Positions 1-12,102 of a stretch of 64,000 bases of DNA are shown here, piece by piece (position 1 is the first letter of the stretch; each line of letters opens with the position of its first letter). The position numbers were made by a program, and so were the translations under genes. The stretch comes from an uncultured Pelagibacteraceae bacterium (lineage in GTDB: Bacteria > Pseudomonadota > Alphaproteobacteria > Pelagibacterales > Pelagibacteraceae), in contig CACFJT010000001.1 in the NCBI GenBank assembly GCA_902566705.1, forward strand, positions 62,001-126,000. Reading direction: 5' to 3'. A model generated the notes under the pieces. The model worked only from the letters and a program-made list of their open reading frames with translations, ran no database searches and was not told the DNA's origin.

Positions 1-555
1 AGACAAATGCATAGGAGTTTTAGGAAACCGTTGGTCATAATGACACCAAAATCACTATTAAGAAATAAATATTGTGTTTCAAATTTAGAGGATTTTAATA
101 AAAAAAATACTTTCCACAGGGTATTGTGGGATCATGCCATTGATCCTAAGTCCAAAGGATTTGTTAAGTTAAAAGATAGGTCTAAGATTAAAAAAGTAAT
201 TCTTTGTTCTGGAAAAGTATATTTCGATTTATTAGATGCCAGGGAAAAGCTCAAAAAAGATAATGTTGTGATGTATAGAATTGAACAATTGTATCCTTTT
301 CCTGCAAAAGCGTTGGTTAATGAATTAAAACCATATGCTAAAAATGCAAAATTTTTCTGGTGCCAAGAAGAGCCAAAAAATATGGGAGCATGGTTTTCAG
401 TGAGGGACTATATCCAATGGACATTAGATACTATTAAGGCTAATAATAGAAAAATTTCTTATATAGGAAGAAGCCCAGATGCAACTCCAGCAACAGGATA
501 TGCTAAAAGGCACAATTCTCAACAACAAGAAATAATTAAAAAGGTATTTGAATAA
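1..555 (+). CDS. sucA: 2-oxoglutarate dehydrogenase E1 component, C-terminal part (5' end outside window)
   Basis: This is the last ~184 codons of the thiamine-diphosphate E1 subunit of the 2-oxoglutarate dehydrogenase complex (TCA cycle). The reading frame is open from base 1, so the apparent ATG at 7 is internal and the gene begins upstream of the window. Family features seen are the early [15 protein letters not shown] segment, the [11 protein letters not shown] stretch, and the final [16 protein letters not shown] motif followed by a short tail, which is how E1o proteins normally end. It is followed after 5 nt by sucB and then lpdA, the standard E1-E2-E3 order. E1 of a related complex is unlikely because this C-terminal motif is typical of SucA. 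Confidence 0.95.
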   Translation, partial: RQMHRSFRKPLVIMTPKSLLRNKYCVSNLEDFNKKNTFHRVLWDHAIDPKSKGFVKLKDRSKIKKVILCSGKVYFDLLDAREKLKKDNVVMYRIEQLYPFPAKALVNELKPYAKNAKFFWCQEEPKNMGAWFSVRDYIQWTLDTIKANNRKISYIGRSPDATPATGYAKRHNSQQQEIIKKVFE

Positions 556-560
556 TTATA

Positions 561-1859
561 ATGAGTGAAAAAATTTTAGTTCCAGTTTTAGGAGAAAGTA
601 TAACGGAGGCAACTGTTGCGAAATGGCTTAAAAATCCGGGTGACAAAGTAGAGGCAGATGAGCCAATTGTAGAACTTGAGACAGATAAAGTAAATTTAGA
701 GGTTCCATCTCCAATTTCTGGAGTATTAACTGAGATAAATTCACAAGATGGATCAGTGGTTGAAGTGGGTGCGTTATTAGGATCTGTATCTGAAGAAGGT
801 GGATTAGTAAAAACTACTTCAGTAAAGAAAGAAGAAATTAAAAATGATGAAGTAGTCGTCAAAGAAAGCAACGTAATAAAATTAGATGCTAACAAAAAAG
901 AACCAAAGATATTTGAAGAAAAAAAAATTGAAAAATCTAAATCAAAACCACTTATTTTAACTGAGGAAGTTAAACCAGAGGTTGCGATAAAAATAGATAC
1001 AAATCAAACCTTGTCTCCAGCAGTGAGAAAAATTGTTGTTGAAAATAATATAGACATTAATTCAATTCAAGGATCAGGAAAAGATGGAAGAGTTTTAAAA
1101 GGTGATTTAATAAGTTTGATGGGAGCAAATCCAAAACCATCTGAAAGAAAAATTCAGTATGGTGAAGAAGAACGAATTAAAATGAGCAGGTTGAGACAAA
1201 CTATTGCAAAAAGATTAAAACAAGCACAAGAGAATGCAGCTCTTTTAACAACTTTTAATGAGGTTGATATGAGCAGCGTAATAGAAATGAGAAAAGAAAA
1301 TCAGGCAGATTTTCAATCTCGTTATGGGGTTAAATTAGGATTTATGTCTTTCTTTGTAAAAGCATGTGTAGTTGCTTTAAAACATTTCCCTGCAGTGAAT
1401 GCGGAAATAGATGCAGATGAGATTATATACAAAAATTATTACAATATTAGTTTTGCTGTTGGCACAGATAAAGGTTTAGTCGTTCCAGTTTTAAGAAATG
1501 TAGATGAATTATCTTTTGCTGATATAGAAAAAAATATTAAAGAAATTTCTGAAAAAGCAAGAGATGGAAAATTAACCATTGAAGATCTTCAAGGAGGAAC
1601 ATTTACAATAAGTAACGGAGGTGTTTATGGGTCAATGCTTTCAACTCCAATACTAAATTTACCGCAATCTGGTGTGTTAGGTATGCATAACATAGTAGAA
1701 AGACCAGTTGTTATAGAAGGCGAAATTAAAATAAGACCAATTATGTATTTAGCACTATCGTATGATCATAGAATTATTGATGGAAAAGAATCTGTATCTT
1801 TTCTAAAAATGATTAAAGAAAATTTAGAGGACCCTAGAAGGTTATTTTTGGATATTTAA
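561..1859 (+). CDS. sucB: Dihydrolipoyllysine succinyltransferase (E2 of 2-oxoglutarate dehydrogenase)
   Basis: This is the E2 core of the 2-oxoglutarate dehydrogenase complex and transfers the succinyl group to CoA. The 432-residue protein has one N-terminal lipoyl domain with the lipoylated lysine at about K43 ([12 protein letters not shown]). A charged, Lys/Glu-rich linker follows, then a small E3/E1-binding domain around residues 150-187 ([16 protein letters not shown]). The catalytic domain ends with the HRIIDG signature near residue 402. Length and single lipoyl domain fit SucB rather than a multi-lipoyl pyruvate E2. The start lies 5 nt after sucA, and lpdA follows its stop directly, so the three subunits are almost certainly co-transcribed. 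Confidence 0.97.
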   Translation: MSEKILVPVLGESITEATVAKWLKNPGDKVEADEPIVELETDKVNLEVPSPISGVLTEINSQDGSVVEVGALLGSVSEEGGLVKTTSVKKEEIKNDEVVVKESNVIKLDANKKEPKIFEEKKIEKSKSKPLILTEEVKPEVAIKIDTNQTLSPAVRKIVVENNIDINSIQGSGKDGRVLKGDLISLMGANPKPSERKIQYGEEERIKMSRLRQTIAKRLKQAQENAALLTTFNEVDMSSVIEMRKENQADFQSRYGVKLGFMSFFVKACVVALKHFPAVNAEIDADEIIYKNYYNISFAVGTDKGLVVPVLRNVDELSFADIEKNIKEISEKARDGKLTIEDLQGGTFTISNGGVYGSMLSTPILNLPQSGVLGMHNIVERPVVIEGEIKIRPIMYLALSYDHRIIDGKESVSFLKMIKENLEDPRRLFLDI

Positions 1860-3260
1860 ATGTCAGAGAAATTTCAAGCTGTAGTTATTGGAGGTGGTCC
1901 TGGCGGATATGTCTGTGCAATCAGACTTGCCCAATTAGGACTAAAAACAGCATGTATCGAATCCAGAGGATCTTTAGGAGGGACTTGTTTAAATATTGGT
2001 TGCATTCCTTCAAAAAGCTTACTCAATCTTTCTGAAGAATTTCATAAAGTTAAAGGATTAGCGAATAAAGGTATAGAAGTAGGTGAAGTAAAATTGAATT
2101 TAGAGAAAATGATGAAGAGCAAAGATAAAGCTGTAACAGTTCTTACTAAAGGTGTTGAATTTCTTTTGAAAAAAAACAAAGTTTCTTATTTTAAAGGACA
2201 TGGAAGTTTCAAATCTAAAAATGAAATTTTAATAAGGGATGATAAAAATAAAGAAAGTGTTATCCAAACAGAGAAAACAGTTATCGCCACAGGATCAGTC
2301 CCAGTTTCATTACCAGGAATAGATATAGACGAGAAAACAATTATTTCTTCAACAGGTGCTTTAAAATTAAAGAAAGTTCCTGAGAAAATGGTCATTGTAG
2401 GGGGAGGTTATATAGGGTTAGAAATGGGATCTGTATGGTCAAGACTTGGAGCAGAAGTTCAAGTTGTTGAATTTTTAGATCACATTACACCAGGAATGGA
2501 TAAAGAAATCTCTTCAGAATTTATGAAAATTTTAAAAAAACAAGGAATGAAATTTAATATGCAAAATAAAGTCGAAACGATTGAAAAAAATGCAGTGGGC
2601 GCAGTAGTTTCAACAGTAGATAAAGATGGTAATAAAAATAATTTTGAGTGTGATGTTGTTTTAATTTCTGTTGGAAGAAAACCTAACACTGATGGTTTAA
2701 ATTTAGAGTCTGTAGGAGTAAATCTTGATGAAAGGCACAGAATTAAAACTGATAAAAATTTTAAGACAAACGTAGAAAACATTTATGCTATAGGTGATGT
2801 AATTGTTGGTCCAATGCTTGCACATAAAGCAGAGGATGAAGGTATAGCTGTTGCAGAAAATATAGTTGGTCAATCAGGGCATGTAAATTATGATACGATT
2901 CCAGGTGTAATTTATACAACACCAGAAGTAGCATCAATTGGTAAAACTGAGGAACAATTAAAACAATTGAATAAAAAATATAAAGTTGGGAAATTTTCAT
3001 TTATGGCTAATTCAAGAGCAAAGGCTATAGATGATGCGGAAGGTTTTGTTAAAATTTTAGCTGATGACCAAACTGATAAAGTATTAGGCGCACATATAAT
3101 CGGACCTCATGCAGGAGAATTAATTGCAGAAATTGGTGTTGCAATGGAATTTGGAGCGAGTGCGGAAGATATTGCGCGAACTTGTCATGCTCACCCAACG
3201 TTTTCCGAAGCAGTTAAAGAAGCTGCTTTATCAGTAGATAAAAGAGCAATACACTCTTAA
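1860..3260 (+). CDS. lpdA: Dihydrolipoyl dehydrogenase (E3)
   Basis: This FAD-dependent E3 reoxidises the dihydrolipoyl arm of E2 with NAD+. The 466-residue length is standard. An N-terminal FAD-binding GGGPGG motif (11-16) is followed by the redox-active disulfide in GGTCLNIGCIPSK (C43 and C48). A central NAD-binding fold contains VIVGGGYIGLEMGS, a second FAD motif IYAIGDV follows, and the C-terminal active-site dyad sits in HAHPTFSE (H445, E450). The ATG immediately follows the sucB stop codon. Placement makes it the E3 of the 2-oxoglutarate complex, although one E3 could also serve pyruvate dehydrogenase or glycine cleavage. Confidence 0.97.
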   Translation: MSEKFQAVVIGGGPGGYVCAIRLAQLGLKTACIESRGSLGGTCLNIGCIPSKSLLNLSEEFHKVKGLANKGIEVGEVKLNLEKMMKSKDKAVTVLTKGVEFLLKKNKVSYFKGHGSFKSKNEILIRDDKNKESVIQTEKTVIATGSVPVSLPGIDIDEKTIISSTGALKLKKVPEKMVIVGGGYIGLEMGSVWSRLGAEVQVVEFLDHITPGMDKEISSEFMKILKKQGMKFNMQNKVETIEKNAVGAVVSTVDKDGNKNNFECDVVLISVGRKPNTDGLNLESVGVNLDERHRIKTDKNFKTNVENIYAIGDVIVGPMLAHKAEDEGIAVAENIVGQSGHVNYDTIPGVIYTTPEVASIGKTEEQLKQLNKKYKVGKFSFMANSRAKAIDDAEGFVKILADDQTDKVLGAHIIGPHAGELIAEIGVAMEFGASAEDIARTCHAHPTFSEAVKEAALSVDKRAIHS

Positions 3261-3282
3261 TTTTTTTTCATATTATAAAAAT

Positions 3283-5238
3283 ATGAAATATCCGATTCTT
3301 GTACCAAATATTTTTAATCATCCATTCACTTATGAAAGTAGTTTAAAACTTAAAGTTGGTGATTATGTAATGGTACCTTTTGGAAAATCAAAAATTACCG
3401 GTGTTGTTTGGGATGAATTTGAAAAAAATAATAATAAAAATTTTAAGACTAAAAATATAATCAAGAAATTAGACGTTACTCCATTAAAAAAAAATACAAT
3501 AAATTTTTTAAATTGGTTTGCAGAATATAATCTTATCCCAAAGGGTATGGCATTAAAGTTAGTACTCTTAACTAGTAATGCAGTAGAGAACAAAGAAACT
3601 CAACTTTATCAAATATTTGATAGTAAAATTAAACAAACCTTAATCAAGCTATCTAGTGATCAAAATAAATCTCTAAAAAAAATGAATGCTTCAAATAAAA
3701 AATTTAGAGTTCATGTTTTACAAGGTACAACTGGATCAGGAAAAACTTTAGTTTATTTTGAAGCGTTAAAACCACTAATAGAGAAGGGTTTTCAAGGATT
3801 AATTTTATTACCAGAAATAGGTCTCACCAGTCAGTTTGAACAAAAATTTTTAGAATATTTTGGATTTAAACCTGCAGTTTGGCATTCGGGCATTTCAAAA
3901 AAAAAGAAAGAATTAATTTGGAGTGGTGTTTCTAACGGTAAAATAAAAATAATTATTGGTGCAAGGTCTTCATTATTTTTACCATTTAAAAAATTAGGAA
4001 TGATAATTGTTGATGAGGAACATGATCAATCATTTAAACAAGACGAAGGTATAACCTACAATGCTCGTGATATGGCAATTTCCAGAGCATCTTTTGAAAA
4101 TATTCCAATCAATTTGATTACTGCTGTCCCGTCCATAGAAACTTTTGAAAATATTAAAAAAAGTAAATACGAGGTTTCTAGATTAAATGAAAGATATCAA
4201 AACGCAGCATTACCTAATTATGAAATTATTAATTTGAATAATACAAAACTTGAAAAACAATCATGGTTATCAAATAAAATTATTGAAAAAGTTAATTTAC
4301 ATTTAGAAAAAAAAGATCAAGTTTTATTTTTTTTAAACAGAAGAGGTTTTTCCCCAAATGCTTTATGTAATAAGTGTTTTACAAGTTTTAAATGTCCAAA
4401 TTGTAGTATCAATTTAGTTTATCATAAAAATAAAAATAACCTATTGTGTCATTATTGTGGATATAAATCTGGTCTTAAAAGGAACTGCACAAAAGAAGGC
4501 AATTGTGAATTTATTTTTAGTGGGCCTGGTGTTGAGAGAATTTCAGAAGAAGTAAAAAAAAAATTTCCTGGTAAAAAAATAGAGATCTTTTCAAGTGACA
4601 CAATGAATAAAAAAGATTCTAAAGAAAAAATAAATAAAATTATCAATAATGAAACTCATATTTTAGTTGGAACTCAATTAATTTCAAAAGGTTTTCATTT
4701 TCCAAGCTTAAATTGCATTGTAGTTGTTGATATTGATCTTTCATCTTATGGACATGATTTAAGAGGTGCAGAAAAAAATTTACAGCTTTATCATCAACTT
4801 TCAGGGCGTGCAGGAAGAACAGGGAAGCCAGCAACTGTATATTTTCAAACTTACGAAAATAATACTAAGATGATTTCAGAAATTACAAGTAAAAATCCAG
4901 ATATTTTTTTAGAAAGAGAACTGGAGATAAGAAAAAAAAATAAATTACCTCCATTTCAAAGATTTATTTCTTTAATCTTAACAGGAGACAATGAAATTAA
5001 ATTAGAAAAAGAAGCTATTAATTTTAAAAATTTTATTGAAAATAAAATAGAAGGAAAAATATTAGGGCCAGTAAATGCTCCATTATTTAAATTGAAGAGA
5101 AAATATAGAATTAGATTTTTAATTAGAGGCCTAAAATCTATGAAACTACAAAACTCTCTTGCAAAAATTATTCCAAAATATAAATTTTCTTCTGGAATAA
5201 AACTTTCAGTTGATGTTGACCCAATTAACTTCAATTAA
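3283..5238 (+). CDS. priA: Primosomal protein N' (replication restart helicase PriA)
   Basis: PriA is a superfamily 2 DNA helicase that recognises stalled forks and reloads the replisome. The 651-residue protein is shorter than the E. coli one (about 730). It shows a Walker A GTTGSGKT near residue 149, a Walker B VDEEHDQ near 243, and the family's zinc-binding insertion of paired CxxC motifs (CNKC, CPNC, CHYC and a later NC) around 360-405. Motif VI is in LSGRAGRTGKP. It sits 22 nt after lpdA and about 110 nt before the atp operon. A priA gene close to the atpHAGDC cluster is common in alphaproteobacteria. Confidence 0.95.
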   Translation: MKYPILVPNIFNHPFTYESSLKLKVGDYVMVPFGKSKITGVVWDEFEKNNNKNFKTKNIIKKLDVTPLKKNTINFLNWFAEYNLIPKGMALKLVLLTSNAVENKETQLYQIFDSKIKQTLIKLSSDQNKSLKKMNASNKKFRVHVLQGTTGSGKTLVYFEALKPLIEKGFQGLILLPEIGLTSQFEQKFLEYFGFKPAVWHSGISKKKKELIWSGVSNGKIKIIIGARSSLFLPFKKLGMIIVDEEHDQSFKQDEGITYNARDMAISRASFENIPINLITAVPSIETFENIKKSKYEVSRLNERYQNAALPNYEIINLNNTKLEKQSWLSNKIIEKVNLHLEKKDQVLFFLNRRGFSPNALCNKCFTSFKCPNCSINLVYHKNKNNLLCHYCGYKSGLKRNCTKEGNCEFIFSGPGVERISEEVKKKFPGKKIEIFSSDTMNKKDSKEKINKIINNETHILVGTQLISKGFHFPSLNCIVVVDIDLSSYGHDLRGAEKNLQLYHQLSGRAGRTGKPATVYFQTYENNTKMISEITSKNPDIFLERELEIRKKNKLPPFQRFISLILTGDNEIKLEKEAINFKNFIENKIEGKILGPVNAPLFKLKRKYRIRFLIRGLKSMKLQNSLAKIIPKYKFSSGIKLSVDVDPINFN

Positions 5239-5346
5239 CCACAAAAATGAGGCCTTTTTTACAAATCCGTTACTTGAAGACATAAGGGTCATATGTTATT
5301 TAGGGCGTGATTTTTAAATAATCTTCAACATTATAGAGGAACCAAG

Positions 5347-5904
5347 TTGAGTAAAGACACCGGATTTTCAATAACTTCAGCTGAAAGATACTCTCTTGCG
5401 CTTTTTGAACTTTCAGAGGAAAACAATCTTTTAAATCAGATCGAAGATCAGTCTTCATCTATTCTTAATTTAATTGATCAAAGTGAAGATTTTTCTAATT
5501 TGATTAAAAATCCAACTACAAGCCAAGAAGATTTACTGAAAGTAATAAATACAATCTCTGAAAATAATCAATTTGAGTCTTTATTTAAAAATTTTTTAAG
5601 TTTTTTAATCCAAAAAAGACGTTTCTTTTTTATCGAGCGTATCCTTAAAAGTTTTATTGAAATTTGTTCAAGAAAAAGAGGTGAACTTAAGGCAGAATTA
5701 AAATCAGCAAAAGAATTATCTAATGAAGAAATTTCAAAAATTACAGAGGAGTTAACAAAAAATTTTAGCTCAAAAATAAAATTAAACTACAAACATGATG
5801 AAAGTTTAATAGGAGGTTTGGTAGTACAAGTTGGAAGTACAATGGTAGATACCTCAATTAAAAATAAATTACAACAAATCGAAAATAGAATGATAGAGGC
5901 ATAA
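5347..5904 (+). CDS. atpH: F1Fo ATP synthase delta subunit
   Basis: The delta subunit links the F1 head to the peripheral stalk of ATP synthase. The 185-residue protein has the OSCP/delta layout: a helical N-terminal domain (SAERYSLALFELSEE) and a C-terminal segment ending in DESLIGGLVVQVGSTMVDTSI, the strongest family motif. I accept TTG as start because an AGAGGA ribosome-binding site lies at 5335-5340, 6 nt upstream, and the conserved N-terminus begins directly after it. It is the first gene of atpHAGDC; the next ATG follows its stop without a gap. The upstream 108 nt has a weak possible -35 (TTGAAG, 5274-5279) but no convincing -10. Confidence 0.95.
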   Translation: MSKDTGFSITSAERYSLALFELSEENNLLNQIEDQSSSILNLIDQSEDFSNLIKNPTTSQEDLLKVINTISENNQFESLFKNFLSFLIQKRRFFFIERILKSFIEICSRKRGELKAELKSAKELSNEEISKITEELTKNFSSKIKLNYKHDESLIGGLVVQVGSTMVDTSIKNKLQQIENRMIEA

Positions 5905-7440
5905 ATGGAAATAAATCCTTCAGAGGTTACAAAAATATTAAAAGAACAAATTAAAAATTTTGGTGATAAAGCAGAAGTAACAGAAGTTGGTCAAGTTTTA
6001 TCAGTTGGAGATGGTATTGCCAGGATTTATGGTTTGGACAATGTTCAAGCTGGTGAAATGGTAGAATTTGCAGATGGTTCAAAAGGTATGGCTCTAAACT
6101 TAGAAAGTGAAAACGTTGGTGTCGTAATTTTTGGTGATGACAGAAATGTTAAAGAAGGGGATGTAGTAAAAAGAACTGGTAATATTGTTGATACTCCAGT
6201 TGGAAAAGAATTATTAGGAAGAGTAGTGGATGGTTTAGGAAATCCTATTGATGGAAAAGGACCATTAGATAAAGGAATTAAAAAAAGTAGGGTTGAAGTA
6301 AAAGCTCCTGGTATTATTCCACGACAATCAGTAAGTGAACCAATGCAAACTGGTCTTAAATCTATTGATAGTTTAGTTCCGATTGGAAGAGGACAAAGGG
6401 AATTAATTATTGGTGATAGACAAACTGGTAAAACGGCAGTTGCAGTAGATGCAATTATTAATCAAAAGAAAATCAATGAAACTGGAGATGAAAAACAAAA
6501 ACTGTATTGTATATACGTTGCAGTTGGACAAAAAAGATCAACAGTAAGACAAATTCAAAAAACATTAGAAGAAGCTGGAGCTATGGAGTACACAACAATC
6601 GTTGCTGCTACTGCATCTGACTCAGCCCCTTTACAATTCTTAGCACCATATACAGGTTGTGCTATGGGTGAGTATTTTAGAGATAATGGAATGCATGCGT
6701 TAATAATTTATGATGATTTGTCTAAACAAGCAGTTGCTTATAGACAAATGTCATTGCTATTAAGAAGACCCCCGGGACGTGAGGCTTATCCTGGAGATGT
6801 ATTTTATCTTCATAGTAGATTGCTTGAAAGAGCAGCAAAATTAAGCGATGAACATGGTGGTGGGTCACTTACTGCACTGCCAATTATTGAAACACAAGGT
6901 GGAGACGTATCCGCGTTTATTCCAACTAACGTTATTTCAATTACAGATGGACAAATTTTCCTTGAGACAGAGCTATTTAACCAAGGTATAAGACCTGCAA
7001 TTAACGTAGGTTTATCAGTATCTAGGGTTGGTTCATCAGCTCAAACTAAAGCGATGAAAAAAGTTTCTGGTTCAATGAAACTTGAGCTAGCACAATACAG
7101 AGAAATGGCAGCTTTTGCTCAATTTGGATCTGATTTAGATGCATCTACGCAGCAACTTTTGAATAGAGGCTCTAAATTGACTGAACTTTTAAAACAAAAA
7201 CAATATTCACCAATGACTGTTGCAGAACAAGTTATTTCAGTATTTTGCGGAGTAAAAGGTTATCTGGATGATATAGATTTAAAAGACGTTGCTGAATTTG
7301 AGAGCAAGATTATTGAAAAATGTAAATCAGATAAGCCTGAAATTATAGAGTCAATTTTAAGTTCAGGAAAACTTGAGGAAGATAAAGAAAAGATACTTGT
7401 TGAGGTAATCACTCAATTAAAGGGAAATTTTAAATCTTAA
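5905..7440 (+). CDS. atpA: F1Fo ATP synthase alpha subunit
   Basis: This is the regulatory nucleotide-binding subunit of the F1 hexamer. The 511-residue length is typical. The Walker A motif GDRQTGKT lies near residue 171, and the alpha-specific signature [17 protein letters not shown] is present, ahead of the region ending in [15 protein letters not shown]. It follows atpH directly and precedes atpG by 6 nt, inside a complete F1 operon. No Fo genes (a, b, c) are in the window; in alphaproteobacteria they are normally at a separate locus. Confidence 0.98.
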   Translation: MEINPSEVTKILKEQIKNFGDKAEVTEVGQVLSVGDGIARIYGLDNVQAGEMVEFADGSKGMALNLESENVGVVIFGDDRNVKEGDVVKRTGNIVDTPVGKELLGRVVDGLGNPIDGKGPLDKGIKKSRVEVKAPGIIPRQSVSEPMQTGLKSIDSLVPIGRGQRELIIGDRQTGKTAVAVDAIINQKKINETGDEKQKLYCIYVAVGQKRSTVRQIQKTLEEAGAMEYTTIVAATASDSAPLQFLAPYTGCAMGEYFRDNGMHALIIYDDLSKQAVAYRQMSLLLRRPPGREAYPGDVFYLHSRLLERAAKLSDEHGGGSLTALPIIETQGGDVSAFIPTNVISITDGQIFLETELFNQGIRPAINVGLSVSRVGSSAQTKAMKKVSGSMKLELAQYREMAAFAQFGSDLDASTQQLLNRGSKLTELLKQKQYSPMTVAEQVISVFCGVKGYLDDIDLKDVAEFESKIIEKCKSDKPEIIESILSSGKLEEDKEKILVEVITQLKGNFKS

Positions 7441-7446
7441 TAATTT

Positions 7447-9739
<2,293 letters not shown>

Positions 9740-9740
<1 letters not shown>

Positions 9741-10132
9741 TGAGTGAAGAGTTTAAAGTTGAAATAGTAAATCCTGAAAAATCTTTTTTAGTAAAAGATG
9801 ATGTTTCAGAAGTTGTGGTCCCTGCTTTTGAAGGAGAGATGGGAATATTGAAGGATCATATTTCTATTATTTCCTTTTTGAAACCTGGGATAATTAAGAT
9901 TTTATCAAAATCCGGTGATGAAAATTACTATGTTGAAGATGGTATTGTTGAGTTCAAAAATAACAATCTATCTATTTTAACAAGTACAATTTTTAATCTT
10001 GCTAATATGGATAAATCAAAGCAACAAGATTTACTTAAAGTGGCAGAAGAAGAGGCTAATAAAACCGATATTAATGATCAATCTAAATTTTTAGCAGATC
10101 AGAAAGTTGAAGTTTTAAAAACTCTAAATTAA
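9740..10132 (+). CDS. atpC: F1Fo ATP synthase epsilon subunit
   Basis: Epsilon joins gamma to the c-ring and can inhibit hydrolysis through its C-terminal helices. The 130-residue protein has the N-terminal beta-sandwich with the family pattern FEGEMGILKDHISIISFLKPG and a short helical C-terminus from about residue 88. It is the last gene of atpHAGDC. Its 3' end overlaps the 3' end of the convergent rppH by 9 nt, so transcription from either side must end inside the neighbouring coding region; only a T-rich tract, no hairpin, is visible there. Confidence 0.94.
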
Positions 10133-10597
10133 TTTTTTTACTTTTTCTTTAAGCTCTTTGTAAACATGATGCTTAAAATCAACCACAACATCAGTAATTA
10201 AATCTAAGTCAATCCACTTCCAATCTAAAAATTCTGGATTAGATGTATTAATATTTATTTCATTATCTTTTCCAATAAATCTCATTAAAAACCATTTTTG
10301 CTTTTGACCTTTGTACTTACCTTTCCAAATGATACCTAGTAATCTATCAGGTAAATCATAGGTTAATGTACCATCTAATTCTTTTATAAGTTCTACACTT
10401 TTGATACTTGTTTCTTCCTCTAGTTCTCTAAATGCAGCTTTTAAATTATCCTCCCCCTCATCAACACCACCCTGAGGCATTTGCCAAAAATTTTTAGGAT
10501 TATCTATTCTTTTTGCTACGAATACTTTATTTTGTTTATTCAATAACACAATTCCGACCCCACTTCTAAGTGGTAAATCTTTAAAATTTTTATTCAT
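10124..10597 (-). CDS. rppH: RNA pyrophosphohydrolase (Nudix, RppH/NudH)
   Basis: RppH converts 5'-triphosphate RNA ends to monophosphate, exposing transcripts to RNase E-type decay; this family also hydrolyses dinucleoside polyphosphates. The 157-residue protein opens with RSGVGIVLLN and carries a complete Nudix box at residues 43-65 (GGVDEGE, then AFRELEEETSI). The WQMPQGGVDEGE context is the RppH/NudH form. It is the last gene of the minus-strand rplU-ctpA operon, just after ctpA (1 nt gap), and meets atpC tail to tail. Confidence 0.93.
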   Translation of the reverse strand: MNKNFKDLPLRSGVGIVLLNKQNKVFVAKRIDNPKNFWQMPQGGVDEGEDNLKAAFRELEEETSIKSVELIKELDGTLTYDLPDRLLGIIWKGKYKGQKQKWFLMRFIGKDNEININTSNPEFLDWKWIDLDLITDVVVDFKHHVYKELKEKVKKLI

Positions 10598-10598
10598 A

Positions 10599-11738
10599 TT
10601 ATCCGTTAAGTAACTTAATAGCGTAGTTTAATTGATTATCGGTATCAGTTTTTATTCTAAAATCATCACCTTCTTCATTTACTTCAATATCTGGTCTAAC
10701 ACCTACTTCAGAAATAGATTTTCCAGAAGGAAGATAGTATTTTGCAACAGTTAACCTGATAGCTCCACGATTTTTTAAAGGAATAATTGATTGGACAGAA
10801 CCTTTACCAAAACTATTTTCACCAACGATGATTGCTCTCTTGTGATCCTTTAAAGCCCCAGCAACAATTTCAGATGCAGATGCTGAACCATAGTTAATTA
10901 AAACCAATAATGTTTTTCCGTCAGTAATATCTCCTTTCTTTGCAAACCATTTTCTATTTTCAGATTTTTTTCTGCTTTTTGTTGAAACTATCTCTCCATT
11001 TTCCAGAAAAAAATCCGATATCTTTATTGCTTGAGATAAAAGACCTCCAGGATTATTTCTTAAATCTAAAATAAATGAATTTAAGTTTTTATCTTTTTTA
11101 AGTTTTTTAATTTGTTTTTCTATTTGATCACTGCTGTTATCGTTAAATGAAGTAAGCCTAATGTATCCAATATTTTCATCTATAATTTCAGATTTTACAG
11201 ATTGAACCTGAATAACTTCTCTGATGATATTAAATGTTAACGCTTTTTTTTCACCTCTTCGTCTTACTGTTAACTCTATTCCAGAACCTACAGGTCCTCT
11301 CATTAAATCAACAGCTTCACTTAATGATTTTCCTTGAACTTGAACATCATTTATTTTTACTATGTAATCACCAGCTTTTAATCCAGCTCTGGATGCAGGT
11401 GTATCATCTATTGGTGAAATTACTTTTACCACACCAGCCTCCATGCTAACCTCAATTCCTAGTCCACCAAACTCACCACTAGTTTCTGTTTGCATTTCAT
11501 CAAAAATTTTAGGGGACATGTAGGACGAATAAGGATCTAAAGATTGTAAAAGTCCATTGATAGCAGAGTCCATACTTTCAGATTGATTGAACTCATCAAC
11601 ATATTCTTTATTAATTTTTTCAAGAACCTCACCGAAAAGATCAATTTTTTTATAAATATCAATTTCAGCTGAAATAACTGTTTTACTTAAGTAAAAAATA
11701 GAGAAAAAAATTAATAATAAAAATTTAATTTTTTTCAT
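10599..11738 (-). CDS. ctpA: Carboxy-terminal processing peptidase, S41 family (CtpA)
   Basis: This periplasmic serine protease trims or degrades exported proteins. Taking the ATG at 11738 gives 379 residues starting MKKIKFLLLIFFSIFYL, a clear signal peptide; a longer frame to 11774 would bury that signal, and the chosen start overlaps the rsfS stop by 4 nt (ATGA), as elsewhere in this genome. A PDZ domain (GGLGIEVSMEAG to AGLKAGDYIVKIND) precedes the S41 catalytic domain, with Ser in YGSASASEIVAGAL and Lys in SFGKGSVQS. In alphaproteobacteria ctpA commonly lies between rsfS and rppH, as here. Confidence 0.93.
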   Translation of the reverse strand: MKKIKFLLLIFFSIFYLSKTVISAEIDIYKKIDLFGEVLEKINKEYVDEFNQSESMDSAINGLLQSLDPYSSYMSPKIFDEMQTETSGEFGGLGIEVSMEAGVVKVISPIDDTPASRAGLKAGDYIVKINDVQVQGKSLSEAVDLMRGPVGSGIELTVRRRGEKKALTFNIIREVIQVQSVKSEIIDENIGYIRLTSFNDNSSDQIEKQIKKLKKDKNLNSFILDLRNNPGGLLSQAIKISDFFLENGEIVSTKSRKKSENRKWFAKKGDITDGKTLLVLINYGSASASEIVAGALKDHKRAIIVGENSFGKGSVQSIIPLKNRGAIRLTVAKYYLPSGKSISEVGVRPDIEVNEEGDDFRIKTDTDNQLNYAIKLLNG

Positions 11739-12085
11739 ATCATCACTTTTTCTTTTGGAATTAGCTCTGACCAAATTTTCTCTAATTCATAAAACTTCCT
11801 TTTTTCTGGGTGAAAAATATGAACAATCAAATCAATCCCATCAACAAGTTTCCATTCTCCACTTTCTTTACCCTCAATTTTTGAGTCTTTTACACCGTTA
11901 TTTTTAAGTTTTTCTAAAACTTGTTCTGATAAAGATTGGATATGTCTAGATGAAGTTCCACTTGCTATGATCATGTAATCAGCCATAGAACTTTTGTCTT
12001 TAAGATCAATAGTTACAATGTCTTGAGCTTTATTTAGATCTAATGTGTTGATTACAATTTCTTTTAAGTCTGAAATTTTGTCCAT
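11735..12085 (-). CDS. rsfS: Ribosomal silencing factor RsfS
   Basis: RsfS binds ribosomal protein uL14 and blocks subunit joining when nutrients are short. The 116-residue protein shows family features ADYMIIASGTSSRHIQSL in the first half and GEWKLVDGIDLIVHIF in the second. It sits between nadD (17 nt upstream) and ctpA (4 nt overlap), the conserved nadD-rsfS pairing. Nothing odd is seen; the length matches the family. Confidence 0.94.
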   Translation of the reverse strand: MDKISDLKEIVINTLDLNKAQDIVTIDLKDKSSMADYMIIASGTSSRHIQSLSEQVLEKLKNNGVKDSKIEGKESGEWKLVDGIDLIVHIFHPEKRKFYELEKIWSELIPKEKVMI

Positions 12086-12102
12086 TAATTGATTTTAGAT
12101 TA

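Noticed and set aside
536-895. Open frame on the minus strand across the start of sucB
   Set aside because: It is Ser/Thr-rich shadow translation of the lipoyl domain and linker of sucB and has no family features.
5239-5346. Terminator/promoter in the priA-atpH gap
   Set aside because: The GAGGCC followed by T6 can only form a weak A-T stem, and the TTGAAG -35 has no good -10 partner; not strong enough to annotate.
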